From Bacteroidota bacterium (GTDB lineage Bacteria; Bacteroidota; Bacteroidia; Chitinophagales; Chitinophagaceae), in the NCBI GenBank assembly GCA_023416995.1, contig JAEZGI010000003.1, forward strand, positions 1 through 54,291: DNA of 54,291 bases. Reading direction: 5' to 3'. The position numbers and the translations under genes were made by a program. The notes under the pieces were generated by a model. It did no database searches. It saw nothing but the letters and a program-made list of their open reading frames with translations, and had not been told where the DNA came from. Positions 9,254 through 17,951 of the stretch are shown in pieces. How positions within the stretch are numbered: position 1 is the first letter of the stretch; each line of letters opens with the position of its first letter.

Positions 9254-10378
9254 TTATTTAAGCTGGTCCATTGTCACAACGGGTATATCTTTTGCGTTCA
9301 CGATTTTTAATTCATTCTGCAGCGGTGGATTATATTGATAACCTTCTGGTGTAAGATCCCAGAGCAGCGGGGAAAGACTGAATACAACCGCCTTAAAACC
9401 TTGTAAGATGGCGCCGTCATTGCCCGTGCCTTTTGATAATGCAGCTTCATTTTCGATTTCAAACGGACCTTGAAAAGAATGTGCTTTCAGGGCACTTATA
9501 AATGCTCGCCAGTTTACACTGTCAGATCCACCAAATCCGGGTAAGGTAGCTTCGTAATTATGCCGGTCCCATTCATTCACGGGTACCGGTATGCCAGCTC
9601 TTTCCGCCAGTTCTTTATTTACTTTTTGGGTGGCGTAAAGATTACCCCAGAAAACATCACTTTTTTTAAGTGTGCCTTTCACATGAACCCGATGTAAACG
9701 TGACATATCTGTATTTGCAATTACCTCAACCGGGTCAACGTGTTGCCATATATCATGCGATGGATCATAGATCTCACCATGTGCCTTACTCGGGATCATT
9801 TCATACATCAGCTTGCGTGCAGCCAGTACTCCTGTAAGATTGTTGAAGGTGCTGGTGTATCCCGGAGCACGCCATCCTTCCATAGGACAGTTTTCATAAA
9901 GAATAGTGACACCAAGATCTTCCGCATATCGGATGATCGGTTGAAACACCCGCGCATATTCGTCAAGGTTTTTCTGGAAACCTTCTTCTTCAATACCAAG
10001 TTCATGATTATAACCTACAAAAGTGCCGACTTTCACATCGTTCGCATCACCACCAAGTAAATGAGCCATGCGGATGAGCCGGAGCAAATGGTTTTGATTT
10101 TTTATACGTTGATCAGGATCACCGCCAATAAGGTTGTCGAAAGCTCCGATGGAAAGTCTGAGTTTTGCATTATTGAACTTCTCAAGTATTCCAGCAGCGT
10201 CAGTGGGAGTAAATTGCTCATAGTTCATATGAGTCGCTACAAAGTCGTTCCTTGTACCATCCCTTCGGAACACACAAACATCCAATCCCTGGACTCCAAC
10301 TTCTTTTGCTTTAACTATTACTTCGTCAAGTGTCAGCCTGTCAAAGGCCGAGGTCATAATCCAGATCGGGTTATTCAT
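9254..10378 (-). CDS. Sugar phosphate isomerase/epimerase (xylose-isomerase-like TIM barrel)
   Basis: 374-aa cytoplasmic TIM-barrel protein without signal peptide. Metal and substrate ligands of the AP_endonuc_2 superfamily are visible: Glu in LYENCP, Asp and His in YDPSHDIW, His in RVHVKGT and Glu in GPFEIENEA. Members interconvert keto and aldo sugars or polyols, or epimerise 3-keto sugars. It is followed on the same strand by the SusC/SusD pair (146 bp gap) and preceded by an NAD(P)-dependent dehydrogenase (62 bp gap). An isomerase with a dehydrogenase next to an importer suggests intracellular processing of an imported sugar, polyol or sugar acid. The exact reaction cannot be named. Confidence 0.88.
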   Translation of the reverse strand: MNNPIWIMTSAFDRLTLDEVIVKAKEVGVQGLDVCVFRRDGTRNDFVATHMNYEQFTPTDAAGILEKFNNAKLRLSIGAFDNLIGGDPDQRIKNQNHLLRLIRMAHLLGGDANDVKVGTFVGYNHELGIEEEGFQKNLDEYARVFQPIIRYAEDLGVTILYENCPMEGWRAPGYTSTFNNLTGVLAARKLMYEMIPSKAHGEIYDPSHDIWQHVDPVEVIANTDMSRLHRVHVKGTLKKSDVFWGNLYATQKVNKELAERAGIPVPVNEWDRHNYEATLPGFGGSDSVNWRAFISALKAHSFQGPFEIENEAALSKGTGNDGAILQGFKAVVFSLSPLLWDLTPEGYQYNPPLQNELKIVNAKDIPVVTMDQLK

Positions 10379-10440
10379 GGCATCTAAATATGCCCGTCAA
10401 GTTACATAATGATCCTGTTGATTGTGATGCGAAAAAAAAC

Positions 10441-11307
10441 TTATTTCAGCAATAGGGATAAAGCTGTCCAGTCATGGTCACCCATTCCTGCTGCAATGCC
10501 ATTTTGTAATTGTGTGGATACAGCGGTGGCTACAGGCATCTCAGCATCAACTGTGGCAGCCTGTGTCAAAACAAGCCTAAGATCCTTCTGTCCAAGATTC
10601 ATGCTGAAGGCTGCCGGCTCGAAACTTTCATTTAATAGCAAATTGCTGTAGTTCTGGTATATGGGTGAACTAAACAATGTAGTTGTGAGCATGTTTAACC
10701 AATCCCGTGCATCCAGGCCACTTTTCGCTGCAAGATGAATGCCTTCGGCCATGGATTGTATAGCTGAAGCGATAAGAAAGTTACTGCAAAGTTTTGCTGT
10801 GTTTGCTGCATCCGGTCTTTCGCCAAACCGTGTGATTTTTATAGCTCCGGCATGGGTCAATAAAGGTTCGATGCGCTCAATCACCGCGCTGTCACCGGAA
10901 ACCAGGAAACTTAATTTGCGTGCCCTTGCCATTTCCGGCCGGCCCATTACCGGGCTGGAGATATAATGATTCTGGTATTGTACATGAAGCCGTTGAAGCC
11001 GCGTCGCAAGCGCAGGCGAGATGGTGCTCATTGAGACGTGAATCGCTCCCGCTGGCAGATTTGCTGCCAATCCACCTGGCCCGTCCGTAACCTCGAGTTC
11101 AGCTTCATCGTTTGAAAGTACAGTGATAACTATATCGGATGCAGCTGCCAGAGCTGAAACTGAATCAAAATGAGTGGCACCGCTTTCCAGCAAGTGTTGC
11201 GTTTTAGAAGCGGTTCTGTTATAAACGTTTAGCTGAGAGGTAAGGGCGAGGATGTTTTGTGCGATGGGCAACCCCAGATTACCGAGGCCAATAAAGCCGA
11301 TCTTCAT
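10441..11307 (-). CDS. NAD(P)-dependent dehydrogenase of the 3-hydroxyisobutyrate/6-phosphogluconate dehydrogenase family
   Basis: 288 aa. N-terminal Rossmann fingerprint IGFIGLGNLGLPIA, then the substrate-loop region SPVMGRPEMARARKL (family consensus begins DAPVSGG), and the catalytic lysine in the NxxK motif (NTAKLCSNFL). An all-helical C-terminal dimerisation half follows. The sequence resembles the glyoxylate/succinic-semialdehyde reductase and 3-hydroxyisobutyrate dehydrogenase group of beta-hydroxyacid dehydrogenases. It is the first gene of the - strand run that continues with the TIM-barrel isomerase and SusC/SusD, suggesting redox handling of an imported carbohydrate derivative. Substrate unknown. 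Confidence 0.88.
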   Translation of the reverse strand: MKIGFIGLGNLGLPIAQNILALTSQLNVYNRTASKTQHLLESGATHFDSVSALAAASDIVITVLSNDEAELEVTDGPGGLAANLPAGAIHVSMSTISPALATRLQRLHVQYQNHYISSPVMGRPEMARARKLSFLVSGDSAVIERIEPLLTHAGAIKITRFGERPDAANTAKLCSNFLIASAIQSMAEGIHLAAKSGLDARDWLNMLTTTLFSSPIYQNYSNLLLNESFEPAAFSMNLGQKDLRLVLTQAATVDAEMPVATAVSTQLQNGIAAGMGDHDWTALSLLLK

Positions 11308-11814
11308 TACAACAGATTTTTAAGGTTCAAAAGAAATTAAGCTAACGACGTCTTAGCAGCTTCAGGTCTACAGACAGTCGAATTTTTTGGCCTTAAAAAT
11401 CGGTAAATTATAAAACAATGGTAGTTGTGGTTTGAGTTTTTTCTCAATTCTAACCAATTTAGCGACTGGCGCTATGCGGGGTCGTGTAACCGACTCCTTT
11501 ACCATCTTTTGTTGAAGCGTGCTATTCATGGCTATTCAGATTGCAGATGTTATCGACAACTACAAATTTCAGGGAATTGAAACCGGTATGTTACGACGAA
11601 CATCATTGTGTTTGATGATCTTACTCAGGTAACAGGGAAGTGTGGTGTTTGTTTAACGGCAACAAAACTTTAACAGGCCGCTTTTAATTCACGGGCAAAC
11701 ATTAACTTGTATAAGGCGATAGTTTACCGGACAGGCAAAAAATCGTTTGAATTGCAAAAACAAAGTTCCAGGTATAGTTAACTCACACTATAAACCATCG
11801 TTATCCCAAACAAT
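11308..11814. other. 507-bp intergenic region with a possible degenerate small reading frame
   Basis: Divergent region between the - dehydrogenase and the + DUF2236 gene. It should hold both promoters, but I cannot place a convincing TAnnTTTG box. A short inverted repeat TTGAG/CTCAA with a T6 loop lies at 11432-11447. From 11528 an ATG-initiated frame (MAIQIADVIDNYKFQGIETG) reads 20 codons. After that, protein-like sequence continues in a different frame from 11590 (VTTNIIVFDDLTQVTGK) to a TAA at 11671-11673. This looks like a decayed or frameshifted small gene, but it is too short to be certain. No tRNA seen. Confidence 0.4.
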
Positions 11815-12588
11815 ATGGAATGGTTCGTACGAAAAAACTCGATTGTAAGAGACATCTGGGGTAATGCTGATACCATTTTACTCATATTCGGGGGTGCCGC
11901 TGCAGAATTTGCACTAAACAAAGCGGTAGATTGGTTATACTATACCGGCCGCCTTCCGGCGGATCCTATCGGCCGGCTGTTTTCTACCGTTACTTATGCC
12001 CGGCACATCGTGTTTGCGAAGGCGGAAGCAGCACACAACATCATCGACAAAATGAGAATGATTCACACCGGAGTTGAAAAGAACCGTGGCTATGCTATTC
12101 CCGATTGGGCCTACCGTGATGTATTGTTTATGTTGATTCATTATTCCATCAGCTCGTATGAAGTGTTGCACAGAAGATTGTCAGCCGACGAGAAACAGGA
12201 AGTATTTGATGTATTCAACAGGGTAGGACTGCGAATGGGACTTAAAGAACTACCCGCCACGTATGTCGAATGGCTGCCTTATTACCAGCAACATCTCAAC
12301 AACGATCTTGTAAAAAGTAATTACACACTCGACCTGTTTAAACAATATAAAAAACATCTTGGTCCGGTACGTTACGCTATCTTACTGGAAGCGCAGATAC
12401 TTGTAGTGCCCGCAACCGTAGCAACGCTGCTTTCAATGAGAAAGTTTTCTTTACTCAGTCCGATAATGCCGATTTATAAAGTGATGACCAGAATCGGTGC
12501 CGACAAGCTTATCAAGTCGGTATTACTGCCCGAAAAATACAAAAAGCAGATTGCATCTTTGAATTTTGCGGCAGCAGATAAGTCCTGA
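11815..12588 (+). CDS. Oxygenase MpaB-family protein (DUF2236)
   Basis: 257 aa, no signal peptide. The pattern fits the DUF2236/MpaB/rubber-oxygenase family. DPIGRLFSTVTYARHIVFAK contains the conserved Arg-Leu-x-x-Thr helix that in latex-clearing protein lines the haem pocket. It is followed by MIHTGV, IPDWAYRDVLFMLIHYSI, and an ELPATYVEWLPYYQQHL segment matching the family's LP.t..e...Y stretch. Characterised members are b-type haem oxygenases that cleave or oxidise isoprenoids and polyketides, but most bacterial members are uncharacterised. The gene stands alone on + with large flanks, so context adds nothing. Family call is from motif recognition; substrate is unknown. Confidence 0.7.
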   Translation: MEWFVRKNSIVRDIWGNADTILLIFGGAAAEFALNKAVDWLYYTGRLPADPIGRLFSTVTYARHIVFAKAEAAHNIIDKMRMIHTGVEKNRGYAIPDWAYRDVLFMLIHYSISSYEVLHRRLSADEKQEVFDVFNRVGLRMGLKELPATYVEWLPYYQQHLNNDLVKSNYTLDLFKQYKKHLGPVRYAILLEAQILVVPATVATLLSMRKFSLLSPIMPIYKVMTRIGADKLIKSVLLPEKYKKQIASLNFAAADKS

Positions 12589-12743
12589 GATTTACCTCAT
12601 CGTTGATGTTATATCAGGCCGGCTGTTATTTGTCCCTCATTCCGGGAATCAGTGAACATGAAAACATGACAGAAGCAAAGTACTTCGACTACTTAAATAA
12701 ATGCTCCTGATGACGTATATTACGGCAACTACTTAAGAAACTT

Positions 12744-13940
12744 ATGAAGAAAATACTGGTAATCCTGGCTTTGATGTTTATTGCGTTTGCATCCTTTGCG
12801 CAGACTGTCAGCAAAAAGATTATTACTGGTGCTGAGCAAACCGAAAAGTACGTTCCATACCTGAAAGGAAAAAGGGTAGCGATGATGGCCAACCCCACCA
12901 GCATCATTGGAAAACAACATCTGGTCGATAGTCTCAAGGCGCTGGGTGTCAACATTGTGAAGGTTTTTGGTCCTGAACACGGTTTCCGGGGAAATGCAAG
13001 TGCAGGGGTTGCTGTTGCTGATGAAACCGATCCGCGGACAGGCGTGCGCGTTATATCGCTGTATGGAAGAAAAAACAAGCCATCAAAGGAAGACATGGCT
13101 GATGTTGATGTTTTGATTTATGACCTCCAGGATGTTGGGGTAAGGTTTTATACAAACATCAATGCACTGGTGCGGCTCATGGAAAGCTGTGCTGATAATG
13201 GCAAGGAAATGTTAATTCTCGATCGCCCCAATCCAAATGGATATTTAATTGACGGACCGATCCTGGACATGAAACATAAATCTGGCATTGGAATGTTTCC
13301 GTTGCCAATGTCTCACGGTCTTACAGTGGGAGAATTTGCTCAGATGGCAAATGGTGAAGGATGGTTAACAAATAAAGCAAAATGCAAGATCAAAATTATC
13401 CCGGTCGCGAATTATTCGCACGACATGCCTTATACACTTCCTGTACCACCTTCGCCCAATTTAAATACCCAACAATCGATTTTATTGTATCCTTCTACCT
13501 GTATGTTTGAAGGCGTTTATATCAATCACGGAAGAGGAACTTACTCACCTTTTGCCGTACTTGGAAGTCCTCATTTGAAAGGTAAGTATGAATTTTCCTT
13601 TACGCCAAAGAGTATAAAAGGCATGGCAGAAACACCTTTGTTTCGTGATACCGTATGTTACGGAATTGATTTAAGGACATACGATACCGAATTGTTGAGA
13701 AAAAGCGGCAAAATCAATCTTAGCTGGATCATGGAACTGTACAAAGCGCATCCAAAAAAAGAGTTGTTTTTTGACAACCGCCTGAGCCGCGAGATGGGCA
13801 CAATTGAAAGACTGATCGGCGTTAGTGCTTTTCGTCAACAAATAATCGATGGCGTTTCTGAAGAAGAGATCCGCGCTAGCTGGGAACCTGGATTATCAGA
13901 ATACAAAAAGATGCGGAAAAAGTATTTGCTTTATCCGTAA
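12744..13940 (+). CDS. namZ: Exo-beta-N-acetylmuramidase NamZ-like protein (DUF1343, GH171)
   Basis: 398 aa with a Sec signal peptide (MKKILVILALMFIAFASFAQ), hence periplasmic or secreted. It shows the DUF1343 motifs in order: MMANPTSI, VFGPEHGFRGNA (Glu-His in the active-site cleft), DVLIYDLQDVGVRFYT, LDRPNPNGY, a TVGEF box, FEGVYINHGRGTYSPF and the C-terminal AHPKKELFF region. The family member characterised in Bacillus removes MurNAc from the non-reducing end of peptidoglycan fragments, for muropeptide recycling. No MurNAc importer or MurQ-type etherase is visible nearby. It faces the SGNH hydrolase gene tail to tail with a 37-bp gap. Confidence 0.88.
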   Translation: MKKILVILALMFIAFASFAQTVSKKIITGAEQTEKYVPYLKGKRVAMMANPTSIIGKQHLVDSLKALGVNIVKVFGPEHGFRGNASAGVAVADETDPRTGVRVISLYGRKNKPSKEDMADVDVLIYDLQDVGVRFYTNINALVRLMESCADNGKEMLILDRPNPNGYLIDGPILDMKHKSGIGMFPLPMSHGLTVGEFAQMANGEGWLTNKAKCKIKIIPVANYSHDMPYTLPVPPSPNLNTQQSILLYPSTCMFEGVYINHGRGTYSPFAVLGSPHLKGKYEFSFTPKSIKGMAETPLFRDTVCYGIDLRTYDTELLRKSGKINLSWIMELYKAHPKKELFFDNRLSREMGTIERLIGVSAFRQQIIDGVSEEEIRASWEPGLSEYKKMRKKYLLYP

Positions 13941-13977
13941 GGTTCATTGGGCTTATACAACCCGGCCTATAAAATCA

Positions 13978-16287
13978 TCACTTCAGAAACACTCTTTCTG
14001 TTTGTACTCTTTGTCCCTGCAGAAACACTGCAACAACATAAGGGCCGGAGATCATGTTACCAGTCTCCAGCAGGTTGCGTCCCTGGTTGACGGTCCATCT
14101 GCGGAGGATTTTGCCGGCCATATCGTATAAATAAACCCGGAGGTTATCAACTTCGGCTTCAACCTCAATTAGACGCACTGTTGAACCGGATTTCCATGTG
14201 ATAAACCTGTCGTTATTATTTAATGCAACAGTTTGAGTCGGTGAAGTTTCCTGCCGGCCATCAATATCCACCTGCCGAAGCCGGTAGTAATTGGTAAGGC
14301 CCAAATTCGGGTTTTCATGTACAAATTCATATTGTTGCGGAACATCTGAATTACCTGCCGCTCGTTTCGTACCGACTACCACGAAACCAACTCCGTTGGT
14401 GGAATGTTCAATTAAAAACTTTTCTGCATTAACCTCCTGTGCCGTTTCCCAGTTAAGTTTTACTGTGTTTTTGTTATGGAGCTTTGCCGTAAAACCAATA
14501 AGCTTCACCGGTACCACAGACGATTTGGTAACTGAAATGGACGTACCATTATTGTAACCTGGCCCTGTTAATCCCGGACTTAGTGTTACTTCAGCGAAGT
14601 TGCCTGATATTGTGCCAGAAAGAGGTGATATGATAGAATAGACGGATCCAATTGGATCGAACCCGCGATCGGTAACACGCAGCTTAACCCCTGTCATGTT
14701 TTTGGTCGCCGGAGTGATGTCTGACAGAATCAGATTATCGTAGTTGACTCCCGGCTGTGCACCGGTTGAATTTATTTCAATATCAATCAGTGGTGTTTTC
14801 CCACTTATAAACGAGGGGTTAATTTTTAAGGTACCAATATTGTTTCCAGGTTGGATGATCCCATTGTTAGTGATAGTATTATAAAACACAAATTCACCAT
14901 GGCCTTTAATCCGCCCATTGTTTACCATCCGGATTGATGGATTAAAATTTGTGATTCCTGTATTTGCATGCCTGGCAATAACACCTGTTGCTGAGTTAAT
15001 GAAAAAACCACCAGCCAGTGTTGAATCTGCAACAAACGTTGTTGCACCGGAAACAATACTCATCGAATCGTTGTTGATAAAGGTCGAAGCTATGAGCTGA
15101 AGAGTAAAATCCTGAAGGACAATTGTCTTATTATTAGTAAAAGTTTTGTTCCTGATTATCCCGGTGTTGGTAACAGTCATGTTTCCATCATTGATCCCTG
15201 TGATCTCTAAAACACCCCGGTTTCTTAGGAAAAAATTACCACTGAGATTATTAACAAAAGTTCCGTTACCATTTAACACACCGTTAGACGATATGTAGAG
15301 TTTTCCATTGTTGACTATGTCACTACCCGGGCCGTTGATAACTGTAGCTACTGCTTTGGCAGTAGATGCGGTGTTAAATATGCTTAAAATACCATTGGGT
15401 TCAATGGTTAGTTCATCAATCTCTGTGAAACCATTAATTCTGATACTGTCGCCGGTCAATATGGTAATGGTCCCGCTTCCTGCCGAAGGCGGTTCGGAAG
15501 CAGTCACCCAAGCGGTGCCATTATACACCTGCCAGCTCGATGCATTGCTCCATAAGCCCGTGGGGTTTACATTGGACCTGTAAGAAGGTGCAGGGAGATT
15601 AAAAATATTTTTTGCTTTTACTCTTTCAAACAGGATGCGGTGACCTGCATTGTTAAAATGCACATCATCACCGGCAGAATACGGTGTAGCAATAGTGGTA
15701 TCAACCGGGTTAAACATTCCGTCCCAGAAGTTAATTGTGTTAGCGGCTCCGAAACGATTTAAAATTGAATCTTTGAGGTCGGCCAATTTACGTTTGATTG
15801 CCGACGTGTTGAAGCCCGCATCGACTCTTGGTTGGGTGGTGGTAACATAACAGCGGTTACCGTTCCGGATAGCTGAGTCATACATCAATTGAAGTGCACT
15901 CATTATCTCAGCAATTGAATAAGTGTCATACCCACCGGTAGGGAAATTAATGATCACTACACCATTTGCTGGCGGGATTGTGCCAGACAGCAAATGGTTT
16001 GCCCTTGACACGTTATTCAAGGGATCCGATGATGGCCTGCCGGCAGGCGGCGTATAGGTACCTGGCATGGCATGATAAAGATTACGTCCGGAAATACCGA
16101 GGTTGAAAACAGTGTCGAGTACTGTAAGTTGATATTTATAATAATGGTTTAATCTTCGTACCCAGCCACTATCGGGCGAGGACGTCGCCAGCCCTGCCGT
16201 TGTAGAGGTTCCTAATGTCACGAGCCTGTACTGGCTGAAACCGCTAATCGTTGTTAACAATAGGAGCACGAGGATTATAAGTCTCAT
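13978..16287 (-). CDS. Secreted SGNH/GDSL-type hydrolase with type IX secretion C-terminal domain
   Basis: 769 aa. Signal peptide to about residue 18 (ends GFSQ). Residues 19-230 form an SGNH-like domain: block I is LGTSTTAG, with Gly-Thr-Ser in place of Gly-Asp-Ser, LGISGRN follows, and block V is DDVHFNNAGH with the Asp-x-x-His pair. The middle region (about 245-560) is a run of short Asn/Gly-rich beta-strand repeats such as NGNGTFVNNLSGNF and NNGRIKGHGEF, resembling a beta-helix or autotransporter-type stalk. From about 595 a Fn3-like stretch (VKLIGFTAKLHNKNTVKLNWET) leads to a type A T9SS sorting domain ending in ERVFLK. It is predicted to be exported by PorU-type secretion and held on the surface, acting as an esterase on extracellular glycans. 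Substrate unknown. Confidence 0.85.
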   Translation of the reverse strand: MRLIILVLLLLTTISGFSQYRLVTLGTSTTAGLATSSPDSGWVRRLNHYYKYQLTVLDTVFNLGISGRNLYHAMPGTYTPPAGRPSSDPLNNVSRANHLLSGTIPPANGVVIINFPTGGYDTYSIAEIMSALQLMYDSAIRNGNRCYVTTTQPRVDAGFNTSAIKRKLADLKDSILNRFGAANTINFWDGMFNPVDTTIATPYSAGDDVHFNNAGHRILFERVKAKNIFNLPAPSYRSNVNPTGLWSNASSWQVYNGTAWVTASEPPSAGSGTITILTGDSIRINGFTEIDELTIEPNGILSIFNTASTAKAVATVINGPGSDIVNNGKLYISSNGVLNGNGTFVNNLSGNFFLRNRGVLEITGINDGNMTVTNTGIIRNKTFTNNKTIVLQDFTLQLIASTFINNDSMSIVSGATTFVADSTLAGGFFINSATGVIARHANTGITNFNPSIRMVNNGRIKGHGEFVFYNTITNNGIIQPGNNIGTLKINPSFISGKTPLIDIEINSTGAQPGVNYDNLILSDITPATKNMTGVKLRVTDRGFDPIGSVYSIISPLSGTISGNFAEVTLSPGLTGPGYNNGTSISVTKSSVVPVKLIGFTAKLHNKNTVKLNWETAQEVNAEKFLIEHSTNGVGFVVVGTKRAAGNSDVPQQYEFVHENPNLGLTNYYRLRQVDIDGRQETSPTQTVALNNNDRFITWKSGSTVRLIEVEAEVDNLRVYLYDMAGKILRRWTVNQGRNLLETGNMISGPYVVAVFLQGQRVQTERVFLK

Positions 16288-16380
16288 ACTGATTTGAATT
16301 TACTTAAAGTTAAATCTTATTCCCTTAAATCAGACGGAAGTATATATGAATAAAGCAAGCGATTAACGAGCACTAATAAG

Positions 16381-16410
16381 ATACCAGGTGGATGTAAGCG
16401 CCTGGTTCAT
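16381..16410 (-). terminator. Weak hairpin after the small acidic protein gene
   Basis: Inverted repeat ACCAGG (16383-16388) and CCTGGT (16401-16406) with a 12-nt loop, just beyond the stop of the - gene at 16416. The run following on the - strand is only ATCTTATT, so this is a poor intrinsic terminator and may be chance. Confidence 0.3.
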
Positions 16411-16415
16411 ATCGA

Positions 16416-16775
16416 TTATAGTGTAAGAAAATTGCCCGGTAAACGAAGACCCTCTTCATCAGCCAGCACTTTCGCCATTGCTTTTTTAAGCGCCTTAGGG
16501 ATCAGTTCTACTTCGGCGGGTGTAAGATCCTTTGCTAATTCATGAAAATCATCTTTCTTATCGTAATACCCCAGGTAGATCTCGAACCGCTCACCAGTAT
16601 GAAGACGTAAAGAAATCTCTTCATCATCGTCGTACAGATGAATGGTTACGAGCGACCACTGCTCGTTGTCTTCAAATTCAAAACGGATATCAATAGCTTC
16701 TGTACTCAACACCTCGGTGATAAGTTTGTCAATCAGTTTGTCCGTGTGTTTGTGTACCAGATCTTCGTAATTCAT
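16416..16775 (-). CDS. Small acidic cytoplasmic protein of unknown function
   Basis: 119 aa, no signal peptide or membrane segment. Begins MNYEDLVHKHTDKLIDKL and is rich in Asp/Glu, with an alternating beta pattern (IDIRFEFEDNEQWSLVTIHLYD, EISLRLHTGERFEIYLGYY) followed by a helical C-terminal half (LTPAEVELIPKALKKAMAKVL). I do not recognise the family. It is the last gene of a tight - strand unit (TonB receptor, DUF4198, GH43, this gene; 16 bp after GH43), so it is probably co-transcribed, although its predicted cytoplasmic location sets it apart from the exported products upstream. Confidence 0.75.
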   Translation of the reverse strand: MNYEDLVHKHTDKLIDKLITEVLSTEAIDIRFEFEDNEQWSLVTIHLYDDDEEISLRLHTGERFEIYLGYYDKKDDFHELAKDLTPAEVELIPKALKKAMAKVLADEEGLRLPGNFLTL

Positions 16776-16791
16776 TATTAATATTTAAAAT

Positions 16792-17940
16792 TTATTTGGT
16801 TACACCGGAAGGCAGGGGCTGCGGATTTGTATTCGGACCTTCCACTATCAGTTTGCCATCAGGTAATATCTTCATGCGGTCAATAAAGACTACTCTTTGA
16901 TCACCCGTTTGAGATGTTCTTCCGTGATATACACAAAACATTTCTTTTCCATCGGGCGAATAGGTAATACTGTTATGACCTGTTCCTGTTACAATTCCAC
17001 CAGCTTCAACATTTTTACTTAAAACCGGGTTGTTACCGGATTTTACAAAAGGCCCCAGCGGCGATTTTGATGTAGCATATCCCACTGCGTAATTTGCGCC
17101 ACCGAAATAATTCGCAGAATACATAATATAGTAGGTGTTCTTATGCTTAAAGGTTACTGAACCTTCGGTCCAGCGACGGTTCACCTCTTTGGAAGTAACT
17201 GAGCGACTTTCCCATTCTGCCTGTTTATCTTTTAAACTAACCGGTGGTCGCAACAAAAGTACCGGTGAACCGATTACATCACTGAAATCAGGTTTTAGTT
17301 CCACACCATATACCCAGCTTTCTTCGATTTCTTTGAACCAGCCTTTCTTTTTTGCCCAGTCGGCTATCTCAGATGGCACCGGGTGTTTATAAGCGCATCT
17401 TGAATAATACAGGTAAACACGACCGTCAGTATCGAAATAAACGTTGGCGTCTATGATCGGGTAGCCGGGGTCAAAAATCGGTTTGTTACTAATGTCAATA
17501 AAAGGGCCGGTTGGTTTATCAGCCACCGCAACACCTATTCTGAAGTTTTCATATTCTTTATTGGGATTGACCTTCCATTGCGCACTATAAAACATGTAAA
17601 ATTTCCCTTTGACCTCGTACACTTCAGGCGCCCAATATGCGCCGTCCCAACCGGCCGTACTATCAGACCAGCCATTGGGATTGCCAGCGAACCATACCTG
17701 GCCCTCGCTCTGCCAGTTCACCAGGTCGGCCGAGGAATAAGCTGCAAATCCGTTTTTTGCCCCACCGGTGCCATACATGTAGTATTTATCACCTTTCACG
17801 TGCAGCACATAAGGGTCGCCAAAAGCTACCGGTAATGGGTTTTTGTAGGTATTTGGAGAAGAAATGTTTTGCTGTGCCCGGACCGCTAAAGGTTGAATAA
17901 ATAAAAATGCCAGGGCCGGCCAGATCCTCAATATTCTCAT
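16792..17940 (-). CDS. Glycoside hydrolase family 43 protein
   Basis: 382 aa with signal peptide (cleavage after VRAQ, about residue 23). Five-bladed beta-propeller motifs of GH43: general-base Asp42 in AFGDPYVL, then WDGAYWAPEVYEVKGKFYMFYS, the pKa-modulating Asp in IIDANVYFDTDGRVYLYYS, and general-acid Glu in RWTEGSVTFKHKN. A late His in GHNSITYSPDGKE matches the calcium-site region. Family activities are alpha-L-arabinofuranosidase, beta-xylosidase, arabinanase and galactan exo-beta-1,3-galactosidase; specificity cannot be read here. No lipobox, so probably periplasmic. It follows the DUF4198 gene by 11 bp, an odd partner for a glycosidase. Confidence 0.93.
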   Translation of the reverse strand: MRILRIWPALAFLFIQPLAVRAQQNISSPNTYKNPLPVAFGDPYVLHVKGDKYYMYGTGGAKNGFAAYSSADLVNWQSEGQVWFAGNPNGWSDSTAGWDGAYWAPEVYEVKGKFYMFYSAQWKVNPNKEYENFRIGVAVADKPTGPFIDISNKPIFDPGYPIIDANVYFDTDGRVYLYYSRCAYKHPVPSEIADWAKKKGWFKEIEESWVYGVELKPDFSDVIGSPVLLLRPPVSLKDKQAEWESRSVTSKEVNRRWTEGSVTFKHKNTYYIMYSANYFGGANYAVGYATSKSPLGPFVKSGNNPVLSKNVEAGGIVTGTGHNSITYSPDGKEMFCVYHGRTSQTGDQRVVFIDRMKILPDGKLIVEGPNTNPQPLPSGVTK

Positions 17941-17951
17941 AACTCCCGATT

